Assembly: GCA_039654915.1 (NCBI GenBank)
Contig: CM077599.1
Span: forward strand, 21,761,501-21,825,500
Direction of reading: 5' to 3'
DNA length: 64,000 nt
Source: Aquilaria yunnanensis
Lineage: Eukaryota > Streptophyta > Magnoliopsida > Malvales > Thymelaeaceae
The translations under genes and the position numbers were made by a program. The number at the start of each line of letters is the position of its first letter. Position 1 is the stretch's first letter. The notes below the pieces were generated by a model. That model saw only the letters and a list, made by a program, of their open reading frames with translations, had not been told where the DNA came from and did no database searches. Shown here piece by piece: positions 32,714-46,690 of this stretch.

Positions 32714-34589
32714 TTATGAATTTATTTCTGTAAACAGACTAATAAAATAAAAATTGATAATAGTATTTAACTTTTTTTTAAAAAATATTTTATAAATTAT
32801 TTTTAAATTTTTTAAACTCTGGAGTTTTAATTGGTATATAAATTAACAGAATAATTACTAAAAATGAAAGTAATGCATCACATAATAAATTATTAATGCG
32901 AAAAGAACAGGGTTACCCCACTATTTTCTTATTACCAATTTACTGCTAGTACGACCTTTCTTATTCTTGTTTTCTCTTCTAGATGTTCACTAATTCACCA
33001 ACAAAAAAATCGAAATATTTTTTTATATTCATTTTCTACAATTAATGATTATTTATAAAAAGTATACACTAATTGAAAAATAATTATCTAAGCACATTGG
33101 AAAGTAGGGACATATGCAAGAGATGGAAAATCTTATAGGAGCTAGAAATGCAGAATTTTGTACAAAAGTAAAATGTACAGAATTATACACCAGATAAACA
33201 CAGGAAACCAAGCCATGTTCACAATTTATTGAGATTTAATGAATTTTTCTAATAAATAGTTATTGCATTTATAATTTAATTTTTGTAAAACTATTTATAC
33301 CTTTTAATCTATATTATCTTGTACAAAAGATTATCGGGTTCCGGTGGTATGTCCATTGGAGAGGCCTTTCTTCGAGGTGTAAAGAGAGATTTTATAACCA
33401 CGATTTCATTTCTTCGTGCGTTAGTGGGGCTACATTAGGTAACAAGTTTTCCGTATGCCTTCGTATCCCTATTTTTCGTTATTCGAAGTTGATATTGGAT
33501 TATTGTTGGGGTATTTATAAAAAAAAAAAAGCTTGTCGCACAAAAAAAACTTGTTTATAAATAATTTTTATCTCAACTACACGAATTTATTCCTAAATTA
33601 TAACCCGAATTGAAACGAGGTAGTAAATCTGCCATTGAAATAACTATTTGCTGGATAATTGGTTTTTCGTATGCAAGATTCTGGCCTTTTAATTATTGGC
33701 AAAAGTAAAAGTTCATATTTGGCATTTATAATACATTTTCCCTAACAATATTATATGAAAATAATTTTCACTAAAATTTTGTTATGCATAAAACTCTGTT
33801 ATCTTTGATTGAATAAGAATGAATTAAATAGTCAACAAGAGCTAATTCATTTTAATTTAAGTTAACTTTATTCAAAATAATTTATTTTTATTCTTAAAAT
33901 TAAATTTATTTAAAATTTAATATTATGTAGGTATAATAATCTATTGAAAATGTAATATTTATGATATTGTAAATTTTTTATGATTTTTTTTCTTTTTAAT
34001 GCCAAAAAGTATAAAAATTCACAAAAATTTAATTAGATCATAAGAAATTTACTTTCAAATAGACTATTATATTAACATAATATTGAATTTAAAATAAAAT
34101 TAGTTCTGAGACAAAAGAAAGTAAAAATAAAAATAAAACAATAAGTAGATTTTGAAAATTTAGTGGTTAATAAATTATATGAAAACATATATTCATCTAA
34201 CTTTATTTTTTTATTTTCCTTATTATAGTCATAATTTATTTTAACTGTTTGCATTTCTGTAAATAGAAAGACAGCATGCCACAAGTAGTTATTTTAAAAT
34301 ACGGGTAATAGTTTAGAATTAAAAACTCGCACAATTACTTTATTTTTAAAGAATTTTTTATTTCAATTCAAAATTCTGAAATTTGTGGCAAAGTAAGAGG
34401 AATGTATCCGAAAATTAGAATAATCTGTGCGGTTAGTCAATGAATACTTTTTGTACCGTGCAGATATGTCCACCATGGATCGGATATTTTGTTCCAATTT
34501 TATCCATGTCTTGGAGTTTTAGACTTTTAGTTCCCTTTGCGTCGTGTGGTTGTGAAACTGCTTGTTAACCACGTGTTTTGGTTGGTGGT
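32714..34589. other. AT-rich intergenic DNA, nothing recognised
   Basis: No credible ORF or RNA gene. The segment starts after the right target copy of the split MULE-like element and ends at the target copy of the next MITE. Confidence 0.5.
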
Positions 34590-34598
34590 TTTTGAAAT

Positions 34599-35056
34599 GG
34601 GTAAATTGCAAAAGCCCAATGTAATTTGATATAATCTATATTTTACCTTTTTTATTTTAAAAAATTTACACTTTACTCCGTATTTCTGTTATAGTGCCTA
34701 ATAATAATTTCTAAAATTCTAAATTAAAGTATCTAATAACTATATTCCAGTAATTTTAAGACTTTTGATATTTTTTTTCATAGTTAACAGACATTTAAAA
34801 AATACTGATATACATTTACAAGAAGGAAAATGTATTTACAGAAAGGAAAAACTGATAATTTAAAATATTTATTAACTATAAAAAAAAATTAAAGAGATTG
34901 AGATTAATGGAAGATGACTATAATATAGTTTAAATTATAGTTTCAAAAATTATTATCAGATAGTATAAAATACCCAAGGGTAAAATATAGGTTTTCAAAA
35001 ATAAGTGGGGTAAATTGCATGTTATGGTAAACCTCACGGATAATTGTAGCTTTCCC
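34599..35056. mobile_element. MULE-type MITE, ~458 bp
   Basis: The ends are inverted repeats (gggtaaattgcaaaag versus the reverse complement of gtagctttccc with its inner atattttacc block). The flanks ttttgaaat (34590-34598) and ttttaaaat (35057-35065) form a 9-bp duplication with one mismatch. No coding capacity. Confidence 0.55.
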
Positions 35057-35065
35057 TTTTAAAAT

Positions 35066-35558
35066 TTACATTGACAGTTTATTAGTTTTTAGCTGATGTT
35101 TTATAGTACTTGTAATTGGTAAGGTGTTGGATTATTGATATGTTAAATAGTTGTGTAGGTTTTGATCTCAGTGAATATGATTATTTTTGTTCTTCAAATT
35201 TTGTTGACACTTTTGGGTATTTCATTTGATAGTGTTGGAGTAACGTAATTTAGCGATTGTTTGTATTCAGATGGTAGTTCTGGTGGTATTGGTGTGTTAA
35301 ATGAAGTTAAGGCTGATGGTTATGATAATTTCTATTTGATTGGTTCAATATTTGTTAGTCTAGTTTTTTGGTTTTATGGGAACTTTATTAAGGCACAAGG
35401 TTATAAAGTTAGAAATCTAGGAATCTCTATAGAGGGTGTGAAAAAATGATTATTGTTATTGTTATTATCATCATCATCATCATTATGCTCTTAATGAATA
35501 ATTTACTTCCCACTTAATGGAACAACTATTTTGTCACACATTTTAGTTATTAAAAAAA
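35066..35558. other. Intergenic DNA, no supported gene
   Basis: A 62-codon plus-strand frame (35261-35449) has no recognisable motif. A short (atc)n run occurs near 35465-35483. Confidence 0.4.
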
Positions 35559-35822
35559 TATATTTAATTGATGATTTGTCAAATATGTTTCACATTTAAT
35601 TACATATTGTGTCTAGACATTATATTTCAAATGCTACAATTGAGGCATAGTTCTTAAATGGTAGTGTTATACACACACACACACACAAATATATTTAATT
35701 GATGATTTGTCAAATATGTTTCACATTTAATTACATATTGTGTCTGGACATTATATTTCAAATGCTACAATTGAGACACAATTCTTAAATGGTAGTGTTA
35801 TACACACACAAACACACACACA
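35559..35822. repeat. Two-copy ~131-bp direct tandem duplication with (CA)n
   Basis: The sequence starting atatatttaattgatgattt is present twice, each copy ending in ggtagtgttatacacacaca. The copies differ by a few substitutions and by CA number. Confidence 0.85.
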
Positions 35823-38029
35823 CTAAATGGCCAATAAAGTTTTATTGATAATAAAAAAATAATTTTTGCCACATTAATTTTGTATGAGTTTTGAGTTAAT
35901 TTAGCAAAGTGTTACTACCTCCTAGTAGTATTATGGTTAATTCAGCTTATCTAAGGAGACAAAAAAAGAGTATTTTCAGTTCTCACTATTATGGGAGGGG
36001 TGAGTAAAAGATTCATTAAATCTTAAGAGATGAAGTCAAAGGTTTCAAAACAGAGGTAAGTAAATTTTTCATTAAACATTAGGAGGTTTTTTTTGAAAAC
36101 TTCCCTCTACACAAATATTTAAGAACAACAATTACCTAGAAGGCTGAGATGAGATATATTTGTAATTATGATATCAACATATACTTTGATCAATTAGCTT
36201 AAGTTCTAAACTTTAACATGATCACTGAAAAATAATGTCAGCATCTTTAATTAGATATGAATTCATATTCTCTCAGTGTCAGTTCAAGTTCTAAGCCTCA
36301 TGATCACTTTTAGTCGATCGTGTCCCTCACAAGTCACAACACGTCCGTTACCTTACGTACCTGGTACCTCATCGGCAGGCCAAGAATTGTGAGGAACAAA
36401 ACTAGCTAGTTGTGAACTCCTCCTGTACTCTTACCTAATTTGGTCCCCAACAAGGCACAGAAGGCAGAAGAGCCGAGAACCAACTATAGTTCAACTCCAA
36501 CAAGGCCTTTAATTATTGGGGACCCTTCAATTATTACGATAATACTAGCTAAATTGCATACTTACTCACCTGTCAAAAGATGGGATAGGCTCAACTTCTT
36601 TGTAAACCTAATCATGCTTTTTTATCTTACATTCTAACTCTCCTTTATATATGTGTGATTGTTCCACTCTTTCACTAACCAAGTTAGAGTTATCTCAATT
36701 ATTCGTGTTATTTGTTGGTTTATGATACATTACAATGCCCTATGTATCATGGATGTAGTTAACTAATCCAATTCAATGACTTCAAAGTGACGCAATTAAA
36801 TAAATTTGCTTTTTTGCTCCGAATGACTGAAAGTTCCCTTGAACAAAGATTTGTAATTAACATAAGAAGGAACGGGAAAGAAAAAAAAAATCACATCGGC
36901 CTTCTAGACTGGAGTCATTCGACGAAGCCCACCCAGTCCTAAAGAATTCGGCATGTGGCGGTAGCAATCCTAACTCCCAACATCATGTGGCGTGTGATGG
37001 ACGATTTAAGTAGATAAGTATTCAGCTACATCATTCTCAGTCTCTGACAATGAAGTTTATTGAAGTGCCTTATGGTGGGAAAAAGAAATTTCTTTTTATG
37101 TGGTTCCAAACATGCGCATGTTGCATGTGCCAAGAAAATGACCCATTAGAAATGAACTAGTTTTATACCCGTCCCACTGACAAAATTTTTTTTAATATTT
37201 TTTATTAAATAAAAAATATTAAAAACTTATTACATTAGATTAGTTAAACGATGACACAAAAATAATATTACAGCATATTTTAGTAAAAAATTTTAGAATT
37301 TTTAGTTATATTTAGTGAACTTTAGGACAAGGTTTATATGTCCTGTGTGTTATGGCGGTTAAATCAGTGGTACTATTTTATGTAAATATAGCAAAATAAT
37401 CTTTAGATAATAAAGGTTAGGAATGAAAAGGGGAAAAATTAGAGTTCTAGCAATCTGCATTTAACCATTGATGAAAAAGAATTTCATAAAACAAAAAAAC
37501 TGAGATGTGGAGTTGACTAAAATCAAGGTCTAATGACTCTAATTTCTTTGCATTAAATTTTTGGAATTAATATGGTAAATAGTTTTATTTGTTAGCAATT
37601 AAAAGTGGTGTTTAACCATTAATAAAAAATAATAAAATATGGCACGAATTGGGAGGGGGGTTTAAACAGAAAATTCTAAGCAAAGTCTCAGAATAGTTTA
37701 AGTCATGACCAAAATTAAACAAATTATAGCGACCAAAATTTTTGCTAAAATACATTAAGCAATAATTAGGGTAAATAAATAAAAATATTTGCTAAACATG
37801 GAAGCCTAGGTTATTGCTTCATATGCTTTTAAATATATATGGTCAACACATGAAATACTCAAACTTATTTTATATCGTAAAAAATGCTTGAACGCTTATA
37901 GCATGATAGATGACGGATGCGTCCGTGCTATCTGATGCTGTGGATCCCACTCATTGGACGGTATGAACGCATTTGTTGAGTCAATTGTCCGTCAAGCTCG
38001 AATTTCTGTAAATGCTCCCATTTGGCTTT
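35823..38029. other. Intergenic DNA, nothing recognised
   Basis: Mixed-composition and AT-rich DNA. The 65-codon frame at 36440-36637 has no recognisable motif. Confidence 0.4.
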
Positions 38030-38275
38030 AATAAATCTCTTGATTATTTCCTTCTTAAAACATAAATTAGTAGGTTTTACATCCAAATTTTGGATGAAGA
38101 GTCAAATTAGGAAGAACATTGATTGGATATTTTAGGCATTTTATTACAATTCTGAGGGTAATTTTTCCATTTGTGATAATAAATTTGACAATGCATTAAA
38201 TTAGACTCTAATAAATTATACAATTACAAAAATCTCCTTTACTTCCTTTTTATAATAATATAATAGGTAGGGATG
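38030..38275 (+). repeat. Dispersed repeat, copy 1
   Basis: About 240 bp resembling 38985-39207. Shared blocks include aagaacattgattggatatt (diverged in copy 2) and tataataatataatag at the right end. Probably an old short transposon fragment; class unclear. Confidence 0.45.
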
Positions 38276-38984
38276 TCCAATAAGATAAAATAAAATAACT
38301 ATGATCATACTAAATTTCAATGGTCAGAAACATACATAGATTTACAATAAGCAACGTCTTAATTGTTAGTTGATAGAGTTTTTGGAAAGTTGCATCACAT
38401 AATTTGCCATCACTTTAATTGTTCTAATGGTGACATCAATTGGATAAGTTGGCATAATGGCATTATGGAAATACATCTTCTTTTCACACCACTTCAAATC
38501 ATGGCTTCACCATCATTTTTGTTTTATCTTCACAAGTGTCAATGTCAGCTATAATGTATTTCTTACAAATAAAATATAACACATAAAAACATCCATGTGA
38601 TGACTACAATGTCTAATAAAAGTAATACAGCATGTAAGAGCAAAGGAAAAAGAATCAAAATTTTAAAGGGAGAAAATAAAAGTAATATGCCTTTTTGTAG
38701 GTTTTATGAGTATAACATGTGGTTTAATACATAGCGGTAAAATTTTAAAGTAAATTTTTTATGGTTACTTTTAATCACAACTATACCATAATTTCGAGCA
38801 TACCATAATACGGAAAAGAAAAAGTTGAGTTTTGTTTTTGTTTTGTTTTGTTTTTTTTTTAATGAAAAAGATGAAACTGAAGGTCCAAAATTGGTAAATG
38901 AGCTTTCCCTGGCAGAACTTTGGTGAATGTGTTGATTTCGGCTCAAGTTAAAAATGAGGTTCGAATTAGGGTTATGGTAAAATT
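38276..38984. other. Intergenic DNA between the two repeat copies
   Basis: No supported gene; open frames on both strands lack recognisable motifs. Confidence 0.4.
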
Positions 38985-39207
38985 AAAAACATAAATCTTA
39001 AGGTAAACTTAGAAATTTTGTATTGAAGGTTGGTTATAGTCAAAATTGATAAGAACATTTAATGAATATTTTGGGATTAAACTATTAATATGGGTTTTTT
39101 TTTCCATTTATGAAAGTAAAAATGATGTGGCACTTAATTAGATTTTAATAAAATGAAAAATTATATAAAAATACTTTGCTTCCTCTTTATAATAATATAA
39201 TAGATAT
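38985..39207 (+). repeat. Dispersed repeat, copy 2
   Basis: A diverged copy of 38030-38275, immediately left of the hAT-like element. Confidence 0.4.
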
Positions 39208-40272
39208 GGGTGATCACTATTTAGTTTAAACCTAAAAAATTGAAAAATTGAAAAAAATTGAAATTTTAGTTTGATTAATTTAGGTTTAGTTCAGTTTTGG
39301 GTGAAATCGAATAAGATTAATTTCTATATTTTTGTTAGGTTTGGTTTTACTATTAATAAATGTGCATTACTTGGGTTAGGTCACTCTTTCTCATTTACAC
39401 ACACTGCACAGTTGGGCTTTAGTTGGATTCTTTTAGCTTAGGTTATTTCTCTCCCACTCTAATTCTAACTAGTAAGTTACTGTCATCTTCACCTCTTACT
39501 TTCACTGTCACACAGACACAGGTTCACATACTCTTGTCCTCACACCACCACATAGCGCCAACCTCGCTGCTCACAGTCACTTGTCATTCTGCCTTAGCCA
39601 ACTTTCTGGTCATTTATTTAGCTAACTTTCTGGTCATTTGTTACTTGATAGATTGTTTAGAATTTATGAAATCTTAATGTATGTAGCTATCATCGGTTAT
39701 ATTTATATAACTATGAACTCATAAGTCATTAAGTCTTAATGGTTGGTTATTTTTGTTTGTTCGGCTATGAACTTGTAAGTGTTTATGTAGCTATAAACTT
39801 CTAAGTCTTAAGTCTAGATACTTGGTCTCATAACACGAGATTAATTGGCTGAAGTTGCATTCGGCCCTAGCCATTGCCAGGGTTCAAGAGCCAACCCCTC
39901 TTCCATAATCCTAAATAATGCCATTAAATACTGATTTGGCCGCCTTTGGCCGGGTCTTGAAAAGGTAAACATTTCTCTTATTTCCTATATTACAAATATC
40001 TGATTAACACCCTATACTTGTACCTAATTCTAAATACAAAAAAGTTTGGATACTTAAGTTTGTTTGGTAACATCAGGTAGCTTCTTTCTTCTTTCCCATT
40101 TTTTTGATTGATTTGCGTTGGAATCGATCAAACCAAATATTTCAATTTAGTTTGAGTTCAGTTTTAGAGGCTAATCAAGTTTATTCGATTTCGTACCAAC
40201 CAAAACTGGAAATTGAATAAATTAACCAATTCAGTTCGGTTAAACGGAATAAACCAAAATAGTCACCTCTAA
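39208..40272. mobile_element. hAT-like non-autonomous element
   Basis: The left end gggtgatcactatttagttt pairs with the reverse complement of the right end (aaaccaaaatagtcacc). Subterminal regions are rich in ggttt/aaacc motifs (ttaggtttagttcag, ttcagttcggtt), as in many plant hAT MITEs. The 8-bp target duplication is not clear. No transposase; the 84-codon frame inside (39423-39677) has no recognisable domain. Confidence 0.45.
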
Positions 40273-40485
40273 AAATGAAAAACCTTTTTAGAACTAAAAC
40301 GTGCATCAGATTGTCTGACATAGGCAACTATTTAGTCTATTTTTCTCCTCTTCGTAATATTCCACTTTTTTTTGTGAGAAAGATGGTCATAATCTCCCAT
40401 GTTTTATATTTAAATTACATTATTCACATTACTACTAGTATTAAACTTAGGGGCACAATAGGCTTTTATGGGTCCATGATAATAT

Positions 40486-40800
40486 ATGGGCCGGACGGAT
40501 GTTCCTGTTTCCAAAAATATATCCCGTGCTACTTCACTAATTAACAGACCTTCCGGTGTCCCAACCAACCACCAGCCTCCGCAAATCTATTGCAAACCTC
40601 CATCCAAATTTACATCCTTTATTGCAACTGTTTTAATTCACCACCGCGGTTCAGACGATTGTTGCGAGCTTGTGAATCCTGACGGATCAATGATGGACGA
40701 TCTCTCCCGCATCAATCTCATTCTAACTTTTCCTATAGCAGCCCAGATTAATGAAATTGATGATTTCAAATCAAGATACACAAGCATTTTAAAGAGCTAG
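40486..40800 (+). CDS. Unrecognised ORF, 104 aa, coding-like composition
   Basis: This is the least AT-rich part of the 32.7-42.6 kb interval. It reads in one frame from MGRTDVPVSK to FKSRYTSILKS, with an acidic stretch (NPDGSMMDDLSR, INEIDDF). It may be a terminal exon of a decayed host gene. No family recognised and no partner exons found. Confidence 0.25.
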   Translation: MGRTDVPVSKNISRATSLINRPSGVPTNHQPPQIYCKPPSKFTSFIATVLIHHRGSDDCCELVNPDGSMMDDLSRINLILTFPIAAQINEIDDFKSRYTSILKS

Positions 40801-41049
40801 CGCATCAATAGGAAAAAGCTATGTGCTTTTATCTCTGCAATATATCAAATTCTATGAAGAATAAACTTGTTTCAATTCGGGAACGAGGCTGAAGGGAGTT
40901 CTATTTTTGTTTCTCAGAGCAAATTGTAAATCCAGTCCTTTATCTCTTTCCTGTCAGTCACATATGCATATATTTGTTTTTAATGATTCTTGCCGATCAC
41001 TAATGTTTTAGAACAGTATATCTCCTTTGTTGCAACTTCGAGTTAGGAA

Positions 41050-41585
41050 TTTTTCCTTAGCACACATTACAGTTTTTACGTTACTCCGGTGAATAGCTCT
41101 AAATTATAGAACTGGCTATTGAGTTCAGTATAGCTGTTACTTTGATTAACATTGACATATCTCACACTTCCACATTAATATGGTAAATGGTTCTAAGTGA
41201 TTAGAATAAATTATTTAGTTCTATGTAGTTGTTGTTTTCACAACAGAATGTGATTTTTCTATTGACCTATCTCACAGTTTTTATATTAGCCAGCTAAATA
41301 GTTGTAAGTGATAGAATAAATGATTCATTTCTATGTAGATGTTGTTTTTGTTGATATATAGCTTGTGAGTTTCCATTGATACTCACACTTTTTACATTCG
41401 CATGGTAAATAGTTTTAAATGATAAAATAGGTTTTCAGTTTCATGTAGTTTTTTTTTCATCGACACATCTCACACAGTTTTCATTAGATAATGTTATTCA
41501 ATTCCATGTAGATAATGTTTTTTGTTGACATATTGTGACTTTTCCATTTGGATATCTCACACTTTTCACATATTTAACCTAGTAA
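41050..41585. repeat. Degenerate ~115-120-bp tandem repeats
   Basis: Four or five diverged units, each with a form of 'tctcacacttttcacatt... tggtaaatagttctaagtga... ttctatgtagttgttgtttt'. No gene. Confidence 0.6.
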
Positions 41586-42641
41586 AAGGCTGACAAATAA
41601 ATGGCTAAGTGGGAAGAAAAATCTAAGCATAATAAGTCCTGAATTTAACTTGTAGAGAGTTATGAGAAAGCCAAATTATGTAATCTCCTGCTGCTGATAT
41701 ATCTTCTGCCAAAAAAAAAAAAAAATGTTGCGTGTCAGATTGGTGGAACAGTAGCAGAGGGAATGAAAGTAAGAAAAAAATCTGTAGAAGTCAATAATTC
41801 GCTACTGAAATAGTTATCCAAAGTTGTTCTCCACAGGTCCAATCTGTTGCTCTCCGTTGGTGAATTTCGTACTCTCAAACAACGGTGAATATGTAGTGAA
41901 GATGATGCGTGGAATAGAAACCATGAAATGGAGGAAGAACAATTTTGTAAATCTAGATTATTATTTATATTTGTAAAATGTGTGTGTACCAGTAGCCGGT
42001 GGAAAAGTAGTGGAATGAGGAGAGGGAAACAATAAGGGAGAAATGGGCAACAATTAGGGGATAGTGGATGCGACTAACAGATTTTTTTAAAAAAATTTAA
42101 GGAAAAATATATATTTTTAAAAGAAATTTCGATAAAGGTTTGTAGTAAGTAAAATTAAAGTTTTCTAAAATTTAAGTTGGGAAATTTTTTTTAAAGAAGG
42201 TGCTTCGGGTTCAATGGGTTTTAAATTTAAATTCACAATTTTTAAACTAACTGTGTTGATGAGAATCTAAAGAGATTAAAAAAAATCAATGTTTTGAATT
42301 TTAAAACCAACACTTTAGATAAGGGTGAACGACGTGTGATGATAAATAATAACCCATTTTAACTTTTTAATTTCTATATGTAGTTGACACGGGGTAATAT
42401 CTGATTTAGATGTCAGAAACGTAAATTTTAATTTTATTAACCTTGATGCCACGTGTCAAACGTGTAACAATGTTGTAAATACGTAAATATTAGTAAACAT
42501 TGTTACAGTCAAACTACTAGCAAATCGTTGCAGCCCTCGTGTACAACATTAGGGATAAAAAAGGAAATCAACATGTGTCATCTTGTAGTTATTTTAGAAT
42601 TACAAATGACACTCTGTGGATTAATGTCAAATTTCTCAGAG
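41586..42641. other. Intergenic DNA left of element 2
   Basis: No supported gene. The right end, gagtg at 42642-42646, is the left target copy of element 2. Confidence 0.45.
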
Positions 42642-42646
42642 GAGTG

Positions 42647-45153
42647 TGTGGCAACGTCGGGTTTTCTGGAGTCGCCACCAATCGGTTTTTTCTTAGGTCG
42701 ATTGGTCACCTTAAAATTGGTCTGCGAGAGTTCGGGGATCGGGAGTACGGTTACGTTAAAACAACTTTGTTAAAACGCCCAAAAATTGGCACCTTAGTTG
42801 ATTTTAATTTTGTTTTGCTTTGCTTTTAAATAATTCTCAGTTAATTTTCAAAATTAGAAATTTTAACTGGATTAGTCGAAATGTGGATTTTTAAATTAAT
42901 TAATTTGTATGAAATTTTATACTTCCGAACCATGGACTCTGCCGAGTCATTTGGACACGGAAGATTTTTGATTCCGAACCATGGACTCTGCCGAGTCATT
43001 TGGACACGGAATTTGGTGAACTTTTAAATAATTTAATCCATATTGTAAATATGGATTTTTATCTTTTTTTTTATTTAATTTATTTAATTAAAAGGGTGAT
43101 ATTTTTTTTTAAACCGCAGATCCTGACGGATCATCCGGATATGTAAGTTGATTTAATTTATAGTTAATTATTTAATTCTTATTTTTATGGAATTAATTAT
43201 TAGTTTAATTACTAATTCGTAATTCTTTTTGTTATAGAATTTTTAGATTCATTAATAATCTAAAAATTTTTATTTTCTATATTTTTCTTTCTTTTCTTTC
43301 TTTTCCTTCTTATCTTTCTTATCTTATCTTATCTTTCTTATCTTTATTATCTTTTTCTTATCTTTCTTATCTTTTTCTTATCTTGTTTTAATTTTCTTTT
43401 TGTTTTCTTGTTTAATGAAAAATATTTATTATTTTAGTGGATTTAAAAGTTATATTTTAAATAAATCAGTAAAATATAAAGTCTTAATTTTCATGTATTT
43501 TTTTAAACAGGTTTTATTTTTATTTTTTTATTATTTTTACTGGATAAAAATAACTATTAAAATTAATTTTAACTTTTTGCTATCTTTAAAGAATTAAAAA
43601 CATGTATGTAAAAATAAAAATAATTGGCTTTTTTTAAAAAATAATTTTTATTAGCCTTAATAATTAATTACAAAATAATCTTCTTTTAATTTTCATTTAT
43701 TTATTAATTAGTAAAGGGTAAAGGTGAATTAAATAAAAATTATATAAAGAAAAAAAATTAATAATAATAAAGTGGGGCTTTTTGGCCATCCACTTTAAAA
43801 ATAATAATAAATGTTAGCAAAGTTAATTAAATTAATTGTTAAACAACAATAATAAAAAGTTAGTCAAGTTAATTAAATTAATTAATTAACCACAATAATA
43901 AAAGTTAGCCAAGTTAATTAAATTAATTAATTAACAACAGTAAAAAGTTAGCCAAGTTAATTAAATTAATTAATTAACAACAATAATAAAAAGTTAGCCA
44001 AATTAATTAAATTAATTAACAACAATAAATAAAAAGTTAGCCAAATTAATTAAATTAATTAATTAACAACAATAATAAAAAGCTAGCCAAGTTAATTAAA
44101 TTAATTAATTAACAACAATAATAAAAGTTAGCCAAGTTAATTAAATTAATTAATTAACAACAATAATAAAAGTTAATTAATTGTTAACAACAATTATAAA
44201 AGTTAGTAATAATGCAAAAATTAAAAGGTTAGTAACAATAATAGTATTAAAAGTTAGTTGTTAGTAAGTTAATAACAACAATAAAAAAAGGGGTTAGTAA
44301 TAAACAAATAATAAACAAACAAGTAAAAATTAAAAGGGTTAGTAATTAATTCTGCAAGAATAAAATACAAAGTTAGTGACCAAAGTGAAAGAAATTGAAA
44401 AGATGAAGGATTAAATGAGAGTTGTACCCTTGATTTTAAATTCTGAATTCTGAGAAATGGAAACAGAGGGCGCGCGAGGGGGGGAGAAGATGGCTTAATC
44501 GTCAAAATGAAAAGTTTTGAGATTTTCTGAGGAAAGGAAGGAGAGCTAGGGACTAAGGCTGTAATTTTTTCTATTTTAAAAACGGAGCTCTAAGCTTTTC
44601 TTTCTATTTTTTTTCTGTGTTCAGCACAAAATTTGGGGGGCTATTTATAGAGGAAGTTTGGCTGAACTGTTGATGGATAAATTAATAAAAAATTTCAAAC
44701 TTATCTTTTAAATTGGTAAAATGACAATTTTAGTCCTTTACGTCTCTCAGCCTCTGGATAAGTTCCTGAAGCTTCTGATTTTGACAATTTTGTCGTTTTC
44801 TGTCAATTTGAGCCAAAAACGTCGGCAGGCTCAAAATTTTATGTGACAAACTACCAAATGCTCCTGGAACTTTTAGAATTTGTCAATTTTTTTCCGAAAC
44901 TTCTCAATTTTGTCATTTTTACCTCAAACTTTTAATTTTTTGTCATTTTTTCATGAAATTTTATTTTATTTCAAACATACACATATTCACACATATATCA
45001 TTTTAAATCAAATTTTCACAAAACAAAAATATATTTTAAACTAATTAAATTTTTTTTAATAATAATAGTAATATATTTTTTTTTTAAATTAATTTTTTTT
45101 AATAAAATTTTTTTCAAAATTTTAAAACACCCGGACGAAATTGGGTGTCAACA
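42647..45153 (-). repeat. 3' LTR of element 2
   Basis: The first ~400 bases resemble the element 1 LTR, including the doubled gaaccatggactctgccgag motif. Further in are a (ttatc)n-rich tract (43310-43385) and a ~46-50-bp tandem repeat (43800-44200; unit around gttagccaagttaattaaat). A TATA box (minus strand ctctataaatagcc) lies at 44641-44652. Confidence 0.95.
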
Positions 45154-45172
45154 GCTGCCTCCCTTTGCATGC
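45154..45172 (-). other. Polypurine tract of element 2
   Basis: The minus strand reads atgcaaagggaggcagc directly before the LTR start tgttgacaccc. Confidence 0.75.
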
Positions 45173-45235
45173 TTCATGGGACATGATGTATGCAAAGTCG
45201 TTACCAAATTTCGTCCGGCTTAGGTAGGCATTGAG

Positions 45236-46690
45236 AATGTTCTCGCCGCCCAAACAGTAAGGTTTAAGGAAAGGTCCTTAAAACCTCTAACGATAGGAAA
45301 GCTCCTATTGTTGTAAGATGGACTGATTGATTAATTATTTGTTTGAGGTTAAGGAAAGGTCCTTAGAACCTCTAACGGTAGGAAAGCTCCTATCGTTGTA
45401 AGATGGACTGATGGATTGATTGTTTGTTTTAGGTTAAGGAAATGTCCTTAGAACCTCTAACGATTGGAAAGCTCCTATCGTTGTAAGATGGACTGATTGA
45501 TTGATTATTTGTTTTCGAGGCAAAGGTTCCATCCTTAAAACCCCGGATTGATTGATTGATCTCAAGGCAAAGGTTCTATCCTTAAAACCTCGGATTGATT
45601 GATTGATCTCGAGGCAAAGGTTCTATCCTTAAAACCTCGGATTGATTGATTGATCTCGAGGCAAAGGTTCCATCCTTAAAACCTCGAATTGATTGATTGA
45701 TGTCGAGGCAAAGGTTCCATCCTTAAAACCTCGGATTGATAATTGATCTCGAGGCAAAGGTTCCATCCTTAAAACCCCGGATTGATTGATTGATCTCAAG
45801 GCAAAGGTTCTATCCTTAAAACCTCGGATTGATTGATTGATCTCGAGGCAAAGGTTCCATCCTTAAAACCTCGAATTGATTGATTGATGTCGAGGCAAAG
45901 GTTCCATCCTTAAAACCTTGGATTGATTGATTGATGTCGAGGTAAAGGTTCCATCCTTAAAACCTCGAATTGATTGATTGATCTAGAGGCAAAGGTTCCA
46001 TCCTTAAAACCTCGGATTGATTGATTGATTTCGAGGCAAAGGTTCCATCCTTAAAACCCCGATGATGAAAATTGATTGTTTTCGAGGCAAAGGTTCCATC
46101 TTTAAAACCTCGACGATAGGAAATTGATTATTTTCGAGGCAAAGGTTCCATCCTTAAAACCCCGATGATGAAAATTGATTGTTTTCGAGGCAAAGGTTCC
46201 ATCCTTAAAACCCCGGCGATGAAAATTGATTCTTTTCGAGGCAAAGGTTCCATCCTTAAAACCCCGATGATGAAAATTGATTATTTTCGAGGCAAAGGTT
46301 CCATCCTTAAAACCCCAATGATGAAAATTGATTATTTTCGAGGCAAAGGTTCCATCCTTAAAACCCCGATGATGAAAATTGATTATTTTCGAGGCAAAGG
46401 TTCCATCCTTAAAACCTTAGATTGATGAAAATTGATTATTTTCAAGGCAAAGGTTCCATCCTTAAAACCCCGATGATGAAAATTGATTATTTTCGAGGCA
46501 AAGGTTCCATCCTTAAAACCCCGATGATGAAAATTGATTATTTTCGAGGCAAAGGTTCCATCCTTAAAACCCCGATGATGAAAATTGATTGTTTTCGAGG
46601 TAAAGGTTCCATCCTTAAAACCCCGATGATGAAAATTAATTATTTTTGAGGCAAAGGTTCCATCCTTAAAACCCTGATGATGAAAATTGA
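45236..46690 (-). repeat. Three-block tandem repeats at the 3' end of element 2
   Basis: Block 1 (about 45240-45520): ~84-bp units with gaggttaaggaaaggtcctt and taggaaagctcctatcgt. Block 2 (about 45520-46040): about eleven ~47-bp units with gaggcaaaggttccatcctt plus attgattgattgat. Block 3 (about 46040-46690): about twelve ~51-bp units with the same core plus gatgatgaaaattgatt. All derive from the same gagg...cctt...cctc inverted motif as the 73-bp repeats of element 1, but were amplified separately. The periodic open frames here are artefacts of a unit length divisible by three. Confidence 0.9.

Noticed and set aside
46165..46649. Two plus-strand frames encoding repeats of a 17-residue unit
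   Set aside because: They lie on ~51-bp tandem repeats whose length is a multiple of three, antisense to the element; openness is an arithmetic by-product.
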